64,000 nt of DNA from Burkholderiales bacterium (GCA_015075225.1 JABTUQ010000002.1:186001-250000), one strand, 5' to 3'. Shown: positions 9,942 through 22,500, counted from the stretch's first letter. The notes: generated from the letters alone by a model not told the origin. Program-made: numbers and translations.

Positions 9942-9972
9942 TTGTTGAACGAGTAGACTGAGCAAGTTTGAG

Positions 9973-9998
9973 AAAAGCCCCATTTGATGGGGCTTTTT
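9973..9998 (+). terminator. Rho-independent terminator after rpmA
   Basis: The arm AAAAGCCCCAT (9973-9983), loop TTG and arm ATGGGGCTTTT run straight into Ts. It lies 31 bp past the rpmA stop and 70 bp before obg, so obg either has its own promoter or depends on read-through. Confidence 0.9.
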
Positions 9999-10005
9999 AC
10001 TTTGA

Positions 10006-11100
<1,095 letters not shown>

Positions 11101-11105
11101 TTTTT

Positions 11106-12227
11106 ATGATGCAATCAATTCTGCAATCTGCCCACCGGATTGTTGTGAAAGTTGGCAGCAGTCTGGTGACAAATGAAGGACATGGTCTTGATCGCCGTGC
11201 ACTGGGTGGCTGGGCCGGACAAATTTATCGGCTCAGGCAGATGGGCAAAGAAGTCGTATTGGTGTCATCCGGTGCGGTTGCGGAAGGTATGCAGCGTCTG
11301 GGGTGGAAAACACGCCCAGCTGCGCTTTATGAACTGCAGGCGGCTGCAGCCGTGGGGCAGATGGGGCTTGCCCAGGCTTACGCCGATTGTTTTGGTGGAT
11401 ATGAATTGCAGACCGCGCAAATTTTGCTGACACATGATGATTTATCCAGCCGCAAGCGTTATTTGAACGCTCGTTCGACCCTTCTTACCCTGCTCAATCT
11501 GGGTATCATTCCAGTCATCAATGAAAATGATACCGTGGTTTCCGATGAAATCCGCTTTGGTGACAACGATAACCTGGCAGCCCTGGTTGCCAATCTGATC
11601 GAAGCCGAAGTACTGGTGATTTTGACCGACCAGGAAGGTCTGTTTACTGGCGATCCGCGCAAGAATGCCGATGCTACGCTGATTCCGGAGGTGAGTGCTA
11701 GCGATCCGGATATTGAGGCCATGGCGGGTGGTGCAGGCAGTGGTATCGGACGTGGCGGCATGCAAAGCAAGGTAATGGCAGCCAGGCGTGCCGCCCGCAG
11801 CGGGGCCCATACTGTGATTGCATCGGGGCGGGCAAAGGATGTGCTGGTTCGTCTGGCAAGTGGGGAAGCTATTGGAACCACTCTGCTGGCCGACATGCCC
11901 GTAAAAGTGGCACGCAAGCTGTGGCTTGCGGATCATCTTCAGGTGCGGGGAAGTGTAGTTCTGGACGCTGGAGCCAGCAGGGCTTTGTTGTCGGAAGGCA
12001 AGAGCTTGTTACCGATTGGCGTGGTGGAAGTCAGGGGTGAATTTGAGCGGGGTGAAGCCATATCCTGTCTTGATGCCAGCGGCCGAGAGATTGCTCGGGG
12101 GCTGACCAATTATAGCGCTCGCGAATCGCGCAAAATCATGCGTCGACCTACTGGCCAGATAGAGGCCGCGTTAGGGTATGTGGATGAATATGAGCTTATT
12201 CACCGGGATAATCTGGTTATTCTGTAA
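11106..12227 (+). CDS. proB: Glutamate 5-kinase
   Basis: Phosphorylates L-glutamate at the gamma carboxyl to start proline synthesis; its partner proA lies far away at about 60 kb in this window. The 373 residues contain an amino-acid-kinase domain ([13 protein letters not shown] near 13-25; VINENDTV near 137-144; [11 protein letters not shown]) and a C-terminal PUA domain (about 275-360; [15 protein letters not shown]). The gene begins 5 bp after obg, so the two are probably co-transcribed. Confidence 0.97.
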   Translation: MMQSILQSAHRIVVKVGSSLVTNEGHGLDRRALGGWAGQIYRLRQMGKEVVLVSSGAVAEGMQRLGWKTRPAALYELQAAAAVGQMGLAQAYADCFGGYELQTAQILLTHDDLSSRKRYLNARSTLLTLLNLGIIPVINENDTVVSDEIRFGDNDNLAALVANLIEAEVLVILTDQEGLFTGDPRKNADATLIPEVSASDPDIEAMAGGAGSGIGRGGMQSKVMAARRAARSGAHTVIASGRAKDVLVRLASGEAIGTTLLADMPVKVARKLWLADHLQVRGSVVLDAGASRALLSEGKSLLPIGVVEVRGEFERGEAISCLDASGREIARGLTNYSARESRKIMRRPTGQIEAALGYVDEYELIHRDNLVIL

Positions 12228-12274
12228 CGGCATGGTACAGAGAAATTCTATATGGCTTGGGTACATCATCGATA

Positions 12275-13300
12275 ATGACTAATCCTCATTTCCCGGCGCG
12301 ATCAGGGTTGGTTGAAACCTACCGTGCTCCCGGCTGGTTGCCAGGTGGAAACGCGCAAACCATTTTTCCCTACTTTATCAATCTGAACCCGGAGATTGGT
12401 TACCGGCGTGAACGCTGGGAGATGGATGATGGCGATTTCGTGGATATTGACTGGCTGGACGGTGCGCCGGACAAACCGCTGGTTATCCTGCTGCATGGCC
12501 TGGAAGGGAGTTCGCAAAGCCATTATGCATTGAGCCTCATGCGTTTTTTACAGAAGCTGCAATGGCGCGGTGCGGTTGTTCATTTTCGTGGTTGTTCCGG
12601 CACACCCAATCGTTTGCCGCGTGCCTACCATGCTGGCGATTCGGCAGAAATAGACCGCATGCTGCGCCATGTAGTGCAGCAAAATCACTTGCAACAGCGG
12701 AAAACTGCCTGTTATGTTGTGGGAGTATCGCTTGGAGGGAACGCGCTGCTGAAATGGCTGGGAGAACAAGGTACGCAGGCGGCCGGGCTAGTTGCAGGTG
12801 TCGTTGCGGTTTCTGTTCCTCTTGATCTGGCAGCAGCTGGCGGAGTGCTTGATTCCGGTTTCAACCGGGTGTATGCCCGTCATTTTCTGACTACCCTTAA
12901 ACGCAAGGCACTCGGAAAAAACAGGCAGTTTCCCGGCCTGCTGAATGCCCGAGCGGTTGCGGCCTGTAGTTCGCTATATGAATTCGATAATCTGGTCACA
13001 GCACCGTTGCACGGTTTCAGGGATACGAATGATTACTGGCACCAATCCAGCAGCAAACCCTGGCTTCGATCAGTGCAGGTGCCTACATTGCTGATCAATG
13101 CGCGTAATGATCCTTTCCTGCCCGAGAGCGTGCTGCCAAAGAAATCCGAAGTATCTGCCTTCGTTTCGCTGGAATATCCACAACAGGGTGGCCATGTTGG
13201 TTTCATGCAGGGTGCTTTCCCGGGAAAACTGGATTGGTTGCCGCAGCGTATCGTGGGGTTTTTTACTTTGTCATGCGCTCCCGGCGTTGTTCCGGAATAA
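12275..13300 (+). CDS. YheT-type alpha/beta hydrolase
   Basis: Alpha/beta-fold hydrolase of the YheT/ABHD1-3 group; members act on esters, but the natural substrate is not established. The start at ATG 12275 gives 341 residues; an in-frame TTG at 12257 is possible but less likely. Visible blocks are PGGNAQTIFPYF near the N-terminus, ILLHGLEGSSQSHYA (oxyanion region), GVSLGGNALLKWLGE (nucleophile Ser in GVSLGG), and the C-terminal histidine region QQGGHVGFM. It sits between proB and phoR with no obvious link to either. Confidence 0.85.
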   Translation: MTNPHFPARSGLVETYRAPGWLPGGNAQTIFPYFINLNPEIGYRRERWEMDDGDFVDIDWLDGAPDKPLVILLHGLEGSSQSHYALSLMRFLQKLQWRGAVVHFRGCSGTPNRLPRAYHAGDSAEIDRMLRHVVQQNHLQQRKTACYVVGVSLGGNALLKWLGEQGTQAAGLVAGVVAVSVPLDLAAAGGVLDSGFNRVYARHFLTTLKRKALGKNRQFPGLLNARAVAACSSLYEFDNLVTAPLHGFRDTNDYWHQSSSKPWLRSVQVPTLLINARNDPFLPESVLPKKSEVSAFVSLEYPQQGGHVGFMQGAFPGKLDWLPQRIVGFFTLSCAPGVVPE

Positions 13301-13328
13301 AAGTTGAAACTGGATGTGGTGATATCCG

Positions 13329-14777
13329 TTGTGTCCGGTAAAATCGAACGGAGAAATCCGTCTCATCCCTGCCTGTAATTATGTGAACACTTTCTGGCTA
13401 AGTCTTGTCCCTGTTTTCTGGCTGACTCTCATTGCCGTACTGGCGGGTATGATGTTTGACCCCGCTATTGTGCTTGGTTTGTACAGTGTCATCCTGCTGG
13501 GAATCGTTATTTATCATGTTCGTACACTGCATGCACTAGAAGAATGGCTACACCAGCCGGATCTTTCCTGTTCGACCATACCCGATCGATCGGGCTTGTG
13601 GGGGATGGTATTTGCCAGACTGGCACGCTTCGTCCGTCGTTATGACAAAGAACGACTGGGACTGAATACTTCGCTGGAGCGTTTGCAGCGTGCGACGTCT
13701 GCATTGCCGGAAGGCGTTGTCATTCTGGGTGACCAGGATCAGATCGAATGGTGTAATTCTGCCGCCGAGTTGCATCTTGGCCTCAACCTAGGGATGGATA
13801 CCGGTCAGCATATTACCCGCATGGTGCGCCAGGTGCGATTTGTGGCCTATCTTGAAGCGGGTGATTTCAGCAAGCCATTCTTGCTCAAGCAATCACGTTT
13901 GCATGATGCGCTACTGCTGATTCAGATTGTGCCTTATGGCGACAGGGAAAAATTACTGATTAGCCGGGATGTAACCCGTTTTGAGAAAATTGAAATCATG
14001 CGGCGTGATTTCATTGCTAATGTTTCGCATGAGTTACGCACTCCCCTAACTGTAATTGGCGGTTTTCTTGAAACGCTGCTGGAAGACAATAAAATATCCG
14101 GCGAAATGGAAAAAAACGCGTTGCGGCTAATGTCGGATCAGACTACCCGCATGCGCCGCCTGGTAGAAGATTTGCTGACACTTTCACGACTGGAGAATGC
14201 TGGAAATAATCTGGTGGAAGAGAAGGTGAATGTGGTCAAGCTGTTACAGGAACTTTACCAGGAAGCACAGTCACTCAGTAGTGGGCGTCATGTTATTTCA
14301 CTCAATCTTGCTAGTCATGCCATGTTGCTGGGCAGTGAAGATGAACTGCGCAGCGCGTTTGAAAATTTGATCAGCAATGCTGTGCGGTATACCCCGGAAA
14401 ACGGGATCATTTCCCTCAACTGGGCAGTAGAGAGCGGGAAGGGGATATTCTACGTTCAGGATAGCGGAATTGGTATCGAGCCGGATCATATTCCTCGATT
14501 GACAGAGCGTTTTTACCGGGTGGATCGCAGCCGTTCCCGCGAAACCGGTGGCACTGGGCTTGGCCTTGCCATCGTCAAGCATGTTTTGAACCGCCATCAG
14601 GCGAGTATGGAAGTAACCAGTCAGCCGGGGGTGGGAAGTGTTTTCAGGATATGGTTCCCAGCCAACCGGGTGATGCCAGTTGAAGCTATATGCGAGATCA
14701 AATCATCCGGGCACCATTGGAAGAATCTGCCTGAAATTTATTTGTGCGGGCCAGGATTGACTGTTTTGATCTGGTAA
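13329..14777 (+). CDS. phoR: Phosphate-regulon type sensor histidine kinase PhoR
   Basis: Membrane sensor kinase that normally phosphorylates PhoB at low phosphate. There are two N-terminal membrane segments (about residues 22-66), a PAS-like region, the HisKA phosphoacceptor at IANVSHELRTPLTVIGG (His about residue 234), and the ATPase domain with GIGIEPDHIPRLTERFYRV and GGTGLGLAIVKHV. Numbering uses the weak TTG at 13329; GTG at 13383 is an alternative and the true start is unclear. No phoB is adjacent in this window. The C-terminal 30 residues past the ATPase domain are not conserved in my recollection of the family. Confidence 0.85.
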   Translation: MCPVKSNGEIRLIPACNYVNTFWLSLVPVFWLTLIAVLAGMMFDPAIVLGLYSVILLGIVIYHVRTLHALEEWLHQPDLSCSTIPDRSGLWGMVFARLARFVRRYDKERLGLNTSLERLQRATSALPEGVVILGDQDQIEWCNSAAELHLGLNLGMDTGQHITRMVRQVRFVAYLEAGDFSKPFLLKQSRLHDALLLIQIVPYGDREKLLISRDVTRFEKIEIMRRDFIANVSHELRTPLTVIGGFLETLLEDNKISGEMEKNALRLMSDQTTRMRRLVEDLLTLSRLENAGNNLVEEKVNVVKLLQELYQEAQSLSSGRHVISLNLASHAMLLGSEDELRSAFENLISNAVRYTPENGIISLNWAVESGKGIFYVQDSGIGIEPDHIPRLTERFYRVDRSRSRETGGTGLGLAIVKHVLNRHQASMEVTSQPGVGSVFRIWFPANRVMPVEAICEIKSSGHHWKNLPEIYLCGPGLTVLIW

Positions 14778-15050
14778 TCAGGTGCCCGTTTTATGGCAAG
14801 AGATAAAATAACTGTGTTGCATAAATGGCCAGATCTACCGTGCTACACTTATTGTGTTTCGCAAAAGGCACCAGGCGGCGTCAAGGAACAGGGGATGAGC
14901 TTTGATGAGTTTTTGATTTCCTGTTATTGATCTGAGGATGTTTTCCATATTCCAGATCATGACAAAATGACTGCTGGAGACAGCCAGCCAACCCAAAAAG
15001 AGTATTTAGACGTAGTCAGATAATTAAAAATTTACCAGGGAGGATGGATA

Positions 15051-15305
15051 ATGGGCGTTAAAGGGCAGTTACTGCAGGATCCTTTTTTGAATATTTTGCG
15101 CAAGGAGCGTATCCCAGTCTCAATTTATCTGGTCAACGGCATCAAGTTACAAGGCCAAATTGACTCCTTTGATCAGTATGTGGTTTTGTTGAAAAATTCT
15201 ATTACCCAGATGGTATACAAACATGCCATCTCTACCATCGTGCCGGCCAAGGCAATTTTAATGCCGATACCAGCCGATGCCCAGTCCGAGCAAGATGAGC
15301 CATGA
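15051..15305 (+). CDS. hfq: RNA chaperone Hfq
   Basis: Hexameric Sm-like RNA-binding protein for small-RNA regulation, 84 residues. The Sm1 and Sm2 motifs are intact ([20 protein letters not shown]; then [10 protein letters not shown]). A strong ribosome site GGGAGGATGGATA precedes the ATG. Its stop overlaps the start of hflX, as in other proteobacteria. Confidence 0.98.
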   Translation: MGVKGQLLQDPFLNILRKERIPVSIYLVNGIKLQGQIDSFDQYVVLLKNSITQMVYKHAISTIVPAKAILMPIPADAQSEQDEP

Positions 15306-16485
15306 TGACGTTACCGGAACGACGATCGAAAATACCGCAGTATTAGTCGATATCGATTTTGGTGAGGGGGATAAAGAAAGCCTGGAAGAGCTACGAGAAC
15401 TTGCGCGTAGTGACCAGCTTTCAGTTGTTGCTGTTGTTGAGGGGACGCGAAAACAGCCTGATCCTGCTACTTTCATCGGTAAAGGCAAAGTAGAGGAAAT
15501 CAGGCAGATTCTGGCACAAACACATGCTGCCATCGTGGTGTTCAACCATGAATTATCCCCAATACAGCAAAGAAATCTTTCTACGGCACTGAGCTGCCGC
15601 ATCATAGACAGGACGAGTCTGATTCTGGATATTTTTGCGCAACGTGCCAAAAGTCACGAAGGCAAACTGCAGGTTGAGCTGGCTCAGCTGGAATATCTTT
15701 CAACACGGCTGGTAAGGGGGTGGACTCACCTTGAGCGCCAGAAAGGGGGTATTGGCTTACGTGGGCCGGGCGAAACCCAGCTTGAGACAGACCGTCGGTT
15801 GTTGGCAAAACGGGTAAAGCTTCTGAAAGAAAAACTCGCGCATGTTAAACGTCAGCGTGAAGTACAGCGGCGAGCCAGAAAACGGGCGGAGATTTTATCT
15901 GTTTCCATCGTGGGGTATACCAATGCCGGTAAATCGACCCTGTTCAACCGGTTGGTTCGAGCGGATACATATGCAGCAAACAAATTGTTTGCCACGCTGG
16001 ATACGACTACCCGGAGATTGATGCTTCCGGGGCGAGGGGTAGTCGTCATTTCTGACACGGTAGGGTTTATCCGTGAATTGCCGCATACTTTGGTGGCAGC
16101 TTTCAGGGCAACTTTGGAAGAAACCATACAGGCTGATCTGCTTTTTCATGTGGTGGATGCTTCCAGCTCCAATCGGGATGGGCAGATCAGTGAGGTTAAT
16201 AAATTGTTGCGCGAGATTGGGGCAGATACCATACCGCAAATCCTGATCCTGAATAAAATCGACCTGCTTGAGCCACATTCGTGTGGGAATTACATGCGTG
16301 ATGAGTATGGTAGAATCGAAAAGATCCAGCTCAGTGCAAAGACGGGAGCGGGTTTTAATTGTCTGTATAAAGCACTGGAAGAGGTGTTTGATCAGAATTT
16401 GAACGAACTGGAGCAGCATTCAGCAACACCTGTAAGCATGAACGACAATGTCCGTGCCGCTTTTATAAATAACGAAAAGGACTAA
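15295..16485 (+). CDS. hflX: Ribosome-associated GTPase HflX
   Basis: GTPase that binds and splits ribosomes under stress. An N-terminal HflX domain ([28 protein letters not shown]) precedes the G domain with [25 protein letters not shown] and NKIDLL. I use the ATG at 15295 (396 residues), overlapping hfq by 11 bp; an ATG at 15277 is in frame and cannot be excluded. It lies in the hfq-hflX-hflK-hflC cluster. Confidence 0.95.
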   Translation: MSHDDVTGTTIENTAVLVDIDFGEGDKESLEELRELARSDQLSVVAVVEGTRKQPDPATFIGKGKVEEIRQILAQTHAAIVVFNHELSPIQQRNLSTALSCRIIDRTSLILDIFAQRAKSHEGKLQVELAQLEYLSTRLVRGWTHLERQKGGIGLRGPGETQLETDRRLLAKRVKLLKEKLAHVKRQREVQRRARKRAEILSVSIVGYTNAGKSTLFNRLVRADTYAANKLFATLDTTTRRLMLPGRGVVVISDTVGFIRELPHTLVAAFRATLEETIQADLLFHVVDASSSNRDGQISEVNKLLREIGADTIPQILILNKIDLLEPHSCGNYMRDEYGRIEKIQLSAKTGAGFNCLYKALEEVFDQNLNELEQHSATPVSMNDNVRAAFINNEKD

Positions 16486-16490
16486 ATCAC

Positions 16491-17681
16491 ATGGGCTTGA
16501 ATGATCCACAATGGGGAAAGAGGAGAGGCAATTCAAGTCCTCCTGACCTTGAAGACATAATGCGTAATGTTAACCAGAAGATGAGCGAGCTTTTTGGGAA
16601 AAGAGGCGGAGGAAGTAACGATGGCGATTCTGAAGGCGATGGCCCCAATCTTCCTAGTGGCAAAGGTATCGTAGCTATTGTCGTTTTGCTTGTTCTGGCA
16701 TGGGTAGGAAGCGGTTTTTATATTGTTGATGAAGGTCAGCGCGGTGTGGTACTGCGTTTTGGCAAGCATGTGGAAACAACATTGCCAGGGTTGCGCTGGC
16801 ATATTCCTTCGCCTGTTGAAGCCGTTGAATCGGTCAATATTGGCCAGGTGCGCACGGTGGAGATTGGCTATCGCAACAATGTGCGCAGCAAGGTACTCAA
16901 GGAGTCACTGATGCTGACAGATGATGAAAATATCATCGATATCCAGTTTGCCGTGCAGTACATCCTGAATAGCCCAGAAAATTTCCTCTTCAATAACCGT
17001 GATCCGGAAAGTACTGTTCTACAAGTAGCAGAAACAGCTATCCGGCAAATTATCGGTACCAGTAGAATGGACTTTGTCTTGTATGAAGGGCGTGAAGAGG
17101 TTACAGCTAAAACAACCAGATTGATGCAGGAAATTCTCGATCGCTACCAGATTGGTATTTCCATTAACCGGGTGACGATGCAGAATGCGCAGCCTCCCGA
17201 GCAGGTGCAGGCTGCTTTTGATGATGCGGTCAAGGCAGGCCAGGATCGTGAACGGCAAAGAAACGAAGGACAGGCTTACGCAAATGATGTGATTCCAAGA
17301 GCACAAGGTGGTGCCGCTCGCCTATTGGAGGAAGCTCAGGGGTATAAGCAAAGGGTGATTGCTGCTGCTGGGGGTGATGCTAGCCGCTTTGCACAGGTAC
17401 AGGCTGAATATGCCAAAGCACCTGAAGTCACACGTGACCGTATGTATTTCGATACTATTCAGCAGGTTCTCTCCAGTACCAGCAAGATTCTGATAGATCA
17501 GGAAAAAGGAGGCGGGAACTTGCTGTATCTACCGCTTGATAAACTTATTCAAGCTGATGCCGGTGCAGCAAAATCTTCTACTGCAACCATTAAGCCACAG
17601 AGTGAATCCCAGGAATTTTCCTCGGATATTGGCTCACGTTCGCGTGAGTCCTTTCGTAGTCGTGAACGGGAGATGAGATAA
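16491..17681 (+). CDS. hflK: FtsH protease regulator HflK
   Basis: Inner-membrane SPFH (stomatin-like) protein that forms a complex with HflC around the FtsH protease. A glycine-rich cytoplasmic N-terminus (NDPQWGKRRGNSSPPDLEDI) is followed by one transmembrane segment at about residues 60-80 and the SPFH domain (GQRGVVLRFGKHVETTLPGL). The 396-residue length is normal. It starts 5 bp after hflX, and its TAA shares a base with the hflC ATG (TAATG). Confidence 0.96.
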   Translation: MGLNDPQWGKRRGNSSPPDLEDIMRNVNQKMSELFGKRGGGSNDGDSEGDGPNLPSGKGIVAIVVLLVLAWVGSGFYIVDEGQRGVVLRFGKHVETTLPGLRWHIPSPVEAVESVNIGQVRTVEIGYRNNVRSKVLKESLMLTDDENIIDIQFAVQYILNSPENFLFNNRDPESTVLQVAETAIRQIIGTSRMDFVLYEGREEVTAKTTRLMQEILDRYQIGISINRVTMQNAQPPEQVQAAFDDAVKAGQDRERQRNEGQAYANDVIPRAQGGAARLLEEAQGYKQRVIAAAGGDASRFAQVQAEYAKAPEVTRDRMYFDTIQQVLSSTSKILIDQEKGGGNLLYLPLDKLIQADAGAAKSSTATIKPQSESQEFSSDIGSRSRESFRSREREMR

Positions 17682-18559
17682 TGAAAGCGGTTTCATCTAT
17701 ATTTGGTGGGCTTTTACTCCTGCTGGGTGTGTTTGGTAGTTCGGCCATCTATATTGTTGACGAACGTGAACAGGCATTGTTGTTCCAGTTGGGAGAGGTG
17801 GTGGATGTTAAAACATCTCCTGGTGTTTATTTCAAAATACCCATTGCCCAGAACGTCCGTTTTTTTGATTCCCGTATCCTGACAATGGATTCAGAGGAAC
17901 CAGAACGCTTCATTACATCCGAGAAGAAAAACGTTTTGGTGGATTTGTTTGTTAAATGGCGCATCGTGGATGTCAAGCAATACTACGTCAGCGTGCGTGG
18001 AGATGAAGCATTGGCGCAGACCCGTCTTGCACAAACAATCAATTCCAGTATGCGTGATGAATTCGGTAACCGGACGGTGCATGATGTGGTTTCCGGAGAG
18101 CGGGACAAGATCATGGAAATCATGCGGCAGAAAGCGAATGCAGATGCCAGCAAGATTGGTGTGGAAGTTGTTGACGTAAGGCTGAAGCGTGTGGATCTAC
18201 CTCAGGAAGTCAGCGAATCTGTGTATCGTAGAATGGAGGCAGAACGCAAACGGGTTGCAAACGAGCTGCGTTCAACAGGTGCAGCAGAGGCAGAAAAAAT
18301 CCGTGCTGATGCGGATCGCCAGCATGAAGTGATTCTGGCGGAAGCCTACAGCGAAGCACAGAAAATCATGGGGGGAGGCGATGCTGAAGCAACTGCTATC
18401 TATGCCGATGCTTTCCAGAAGGATGCAAAATTCTATGAGTTTTACCGGAGTATGGAAGCTTACAAAAAATCCTTTAAGAACAAGGAAGATATACTTGTTC
18501 TGGAGCCTAATTCCGAGTTTTTCAAATATATGAAAAACCCGGCAGATCGTAAGAAATAA
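17681..18559 (+). CDS. hflC: FtsH protease regulator HflC
   Basis: Partner of HflK in the membrane complex modulating FtsH. There is an N-terminal transmembrane segment (about residues 5-25), an SPFH domain starting YIVDEREQALLFQLGEV, and the characteristic ELRSTGAAEAEKIRADADRQ helix near residues 190-210. The 292-residue length matches the family. It is translationally coupled to hflK by a one-base overlap. Confidence 0.96.
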   Translation: MKAVSSIFGGLLLLLGVFGSSAIYIVDEREQALLFQLGEVVDVKTSPGVYFKIPIAQNVRFFDSRILTMDSEEPERFITSEKKNVLVDLFVKWRIVDVKQYYVSVRGDEALAQTRLAQTINSSMRDEFGNRTVHDVVSGERDKIMEIMRQKANADASKIGVEVVDVRLKRVDLPQEVSESVYRRMEAERKRVANELRSTGAAEAEKIRADADRQHEVILAEAYSEAQKIMGGGDAEATAIYADAFQKDAKFYEFYRSMEAYKKSFKNKEDILVLEPNSEFFKYMKNPADRKK

Positions 18560-18687
18560 AAGATTGAGCCTGACATGCAGATCCATATGGACTATAAAAA
18601 CAAAAACATATGTTCCAACCTGTTCTGGTTGGTAGAGGGTGGCTGCGTATCAGGTGGTGCCGTATTTACTGATGTTCAGAGCTGGAT

Positions 18688-18873
18688 ATGTGGGATACCT
18701 TCCTGAAAGCGGTTGCACTAATGCTGATACTGGAAGGTATCTTTCCTTTCTCGTTTCCTGGTTCCTGGCGTGAGACCTTTCTCAAGCTCATGCAACTTGA
18801 AGATAGCCAAATAAGATTCATGGGGCTTAGCACCATGCTGGCTGGTCTTGTTATCCTTTTCTTGCTCAACTGA
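18688..18873 (+). CDS. DUF2065 small membrane protein
   Basis: A 61-residue inner-membrane protein with two hydrophobic segments (about 4-22 and 43-60). DUF2065 members commonly sit between hflC and hisZ or purA in betaproteobacteria, as here; function is unknown. The ending GLSTMLAGLVILFLLN is typical. Confidence 0.85.
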   Translation: MWDTFLKAVALMLILEGIFPFSFPGSWRETFLKLMQLEDSQIRFMGLSTMLAGLVILFLLN

Positions 18874-18947
18874 ATATCTTGTCTGTTGATAACCTTGATT
18901 GTTCCTGTTATTGATCGGGATATGATTTATTTCGATCAACACTGAAT

Positions 18948-20135
18948 ATGCGTAACTGGTTGCTTCCTGAATACATCGAAGATGTACTGCCGCGTGATGC
19001 TTATCGTATAGAGAAGATCCGTCGCTTGATTATGGATAAGCTGTTCGCCCACGGGTATCAGTTTGTCATGCCACCCCTGCTGGAATATGTGGAATCGCTA
19101 CTGGCTGGTAGTGGTAGTGGTATGAATTTGCGTATGTTCAAGGTTGTTGACCAGCTTAGTGGCAAGATGATGGGGTTGCGTGCAGACATGACGCCTCAGG
19201 CGGCCCGGATTGATGCTCATATGCTGAATGCCAGTGGTGTGACGCGGCTCTGTTATGCCAGCAGTGTGGTTCATACAGTGCCGGATGAAATTACCCGTAC
19301 ACGGGAGCCGTTACAGGTGGGGGCTGAGCTGTATGGGCATTCCGGTATCGAGAGTGATCTTGAAATCCAGCGTTTGTTACTGGAATGCTTGTCAGTCTCT
19401 GGTATCCAGACCATTCATCTTGATCTTGGCCACATCAAGGTTTTCCGCAGTCTGATTCGTGATTCAGGTATCAAGCCCGAATGTGAAATGGAGCTGTATG
19501 CGGCATTATGGGCCAAGGATGTCAGCTCTCTGAAGGAGTTGGTGCATACAGGCCTGAATACACGTCTGGATAAACCAGTGCAGGATGCTTTGTTGTTGTT
19601 GCCGGAGTTGTACGGTGACAATACCGTCCTTTTGCGTGCCAGAAGGTATTTGCCGGATTTCCCAGAGATTGGTGAAGCGCTGGATCAACTGGAGCATGTT
19701 GCCAGAGAGCTGGAACCCTATGTGGGCCAGATCATATTTGACCTGGCTGATTTACGTGGCTATCACTATCATACAGGTATGGTTTTTGCTGCCTATACAC
19801 CAGGGTGCCCTGCCCCCATTGCTTTGGGGGGACGTTATGACGAAATCGGTAAATCATTTGGTAGAGCAAGGCCAGCTACCGGATTCAGTCTTGATCTGAA
19901 ACAGCTATCCCGTCTGACGGATATGAACGACTATCCCATGGGAATATTGGCGCCATGGAAACCGGAAGATAGGAACCTTGCCGAGATGGTTCAACAACTG
20001 CGCGCCAATGGCCAAATTGTGGTAACCGAACTCCCGGGAGAAGATGATCAGGGAAGGAAGGGTTGTGATAGAACGCTTGTTTTCCGGAATGGTAACTGGG
20101 AAATTGATCCTGTCGGCCCGGATAAAGTGATTTAA
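18948..20135 (+). CDS. hisZ: ATP phosphoribosyltransferase regulatory subunit
   Basis: HisRS-like protein without tRNA-charging activity that activates short-form HisG, the first enzyme of histidine synthesis. The 395 residues begin WLLPEYIEDVLPRDAYRIEKIR and carry class II synthetase-like blocks (GLRADMTPQAARIDAH; GGRYDEIGKSFGRARPATGFS). Its presence implies a short-form HisG elsewhere. A terminator-like hairpin lies between it and purA. Confidence 0.95.
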   Translation: MRNWLLPEYIEDVLPRDAYRIEKIRRLIMDKLFAHGYQFVMPPLLEYVESLLAGSGSGMNLRMFKVVDQLSGKMMGLRADMTPQAARIDAHMLNASGVTRLCYASSVVHTVPDEITRTREPLQVGAELYGHSGIESDLEIQRLLLECLSVSGIQTIHLDLGHIKVFRSLIRDSGIKPECEMELYAALWAKDVSSLKELVHTGLNTRLDKPVQDALLLLPELYGDNTVLLRARRYLPDFPEIGEALDQLEHVARELEPYVGQIIFDLADLRGYHYHTGMVFAAYTPGCPAPIALGGRYDEIGKSFGRARPATGFSLDLKQLSRLTDMNDYPMGILAPWKPEDRNLAEMVQQLRANGQIVVTELPGEDDQGRKGCDRTLVFRNGNWEIDPVGPDKVI

Positions 20136-20174
20136 GAGGGAATCAGCAGTTAACCGCTGAAAGAGCATATTTAC

Positions 20175-20208
20175 GCACCGCGCCATGAACAGCGCGGTGC
20201 TTTATTTT
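20175..20208 (+). terminator. Terminator or attenuator between hisZ and purA
   Basis: The perfect 9-bp stem GCACCGCGC (20175-20183) / GCGCGGTGC (20192-20200) has an 8-base loop and is followed by TTTATTTT. It lies 40 bp past the hisZ stop and just upstream of purA in the same direction. Confidence 0.8.
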
Positions 20209-20233
20209 GGAAATAATTCTGAGAGAGTAATAG

Positions 20234-21535
<1,302 letters not shown>

Positions 21536-21607
21536 GAAGAATTTTCCTATCGGAAGTGACGGGGTAAGGTGCCGCCTGGTGGCTATGGTTTGTCCTGTCG
21601 CCCCATT

Positions 21608-21925
21608 TTACCGGCGCCACTGTTGATAAAGTTCACCCGAACGGTCATTCCATCTTTTTCTGGAGGCGGATAGATTTTCTTCAGCTCGCTGTGCAGCTTG
21701 CTGGGCAGCCTGAAGTTCCTTCTCGATTTCCGTTACTTTTTCCTGATGGTAGCGCAAATTATCTTGCTTGATTTGCACATCCTTCTTTGCTTTGCTGGCC
21801 TGATTTTCAGCCTGTTTCATTTGTTCATACGCCTGATTGGTTTGCTGCTGCAGATCAGACAGACTTCCCGCTGTTACTGAAACAGGTGCGGCCAGCAATA
21901 ATAAGGTCATGGCAAAATGTTTCAT
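21608..21925 (-). CDS. Exported coiled-coil protein, unknown function
   Basis: The ATG at 21925, preceded by AAGGAA, gives a 105-residue protein with a signal peptide (MKHFAMTLLLLAAPVSVTAG) and a continuous charged, Gln/Glu/Lys-rich helix with heptad character to the C-terminus (QQTNQAYEQMKQAENQASKA). I do not recognise the family; it looks like a small periplasmic coiled-coil protein. It converges on purA. Confidence 0.65.
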   Translation of the reverse strand: MKHFAMTLLLLAAPVSVTAGSLSDLQQQTNQAYEQMKQAENQASKAKKDVQIKQDNLRYHQEKVTEIEKELQAAQQAAQRAEENLSASRKRWNDRSGELYQQWRR

Positions 21926-22112
21926 TCTTCGTTTCCTTGAAAGAGTTGGTGTTTTTCGCAAGTCACTCGCCCCATTATAACGGGCATGGATAACAAAGAG
22001 GGGATCTGGTCAGGAGTGGGTATCAGAATCTGGATTTGAGCCGGTTTGAGCCTCGTCTTTCAGGTACCGGGTATAAATTGGTTGCCCAGGAGTATGCGGA
22101 AGCGGATTGAGG

Positions 22113-22143
22113 GGAGATATTGTGCTGGGGGCACAATATCTCC
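22113..22143. repeat. Perfect 13-bp inverted repeat (strong hairpin)
   Basis: GGAGATATTGTGC at 22113-22125 is exactly complementary to GCACAATATCTCC at 22131-22143, with a 5-base loop. No T run follows on either strand. It lies between two minus-strand genes and could be a transcript-end or processing hairpin for the upstream gene at 22198-22500, or a protein-binding palindrome. Confidence 0.7.
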
Positions 22144-22197
22144 GTTCGTGGAGGATGAGAATAAGAGGATGAAGATAAGAAAAATTCGCAGAAACAG

Positions 22198-22500
22198 CTA
22201 TGAATTGGGTGTTTCTGCCAGTAGGTGCCCAATTTTTTGCAAATCGTCATGGATTGCAGCCGGTTTGCGTTTCAGCACGGTGGCAAGCACTTTCGAATCA
22301 GTTGTTTCCAGAATAATGCTGGCTTCAAGCAGCTGGAGTAAAGAAGGAGGAAGAATTTTTCTGTTATCGAAATCACCGATCAGGCGCGCCGCATGCATCC
22401 TTGCGCGTCGCAGCTGACCGGTTTCATATACATGCTGGCATTTTTCAGGTTTATTGTGGAAATGCGGTGAATTTGTTGTGAACCGTGCTTCGTTTGGCAT
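22198..22500 (-). CDS. Small HTH-like protein, possible regulator
   Basis: A 100-residue protein from ATG 22500, chosen because AAAGGAG precedes it at good spacing. The C-terminal half (SKVLATVLKRKPAAIHDDLQ, about residues 70-89) resembles a degenerate LuxR-type helix-turn-helix, with the preceding LPPSLLQLLEASIILET filling the first helices. There is no receiver domain. It lies just beyond lon in the same orientation. Regulator status is inference. Confidence 0.55.
   Translation of the reverse strand: MPNEARFTTNSPHFHNKPEKCQHVYETGQLRRARMHAARLIGDFDNRKILPPSLLQLLEASIILETTDSKVLATVLKRKPAAIHDDLQKIGHLLAETPNS

Noticed and set aside
12257..12274. TTG start extending the YheT-like hydrolase by six codons
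   Set aside because: The ATG at 12275 gives the usual family N-terminus.
14918..14932. 15-mer TTCCTGTTATTGATC also present at 18902-18916
   Set aside because: Flanks differ and it falls at different distances from genes; probably chance or a minor shared promoter element.
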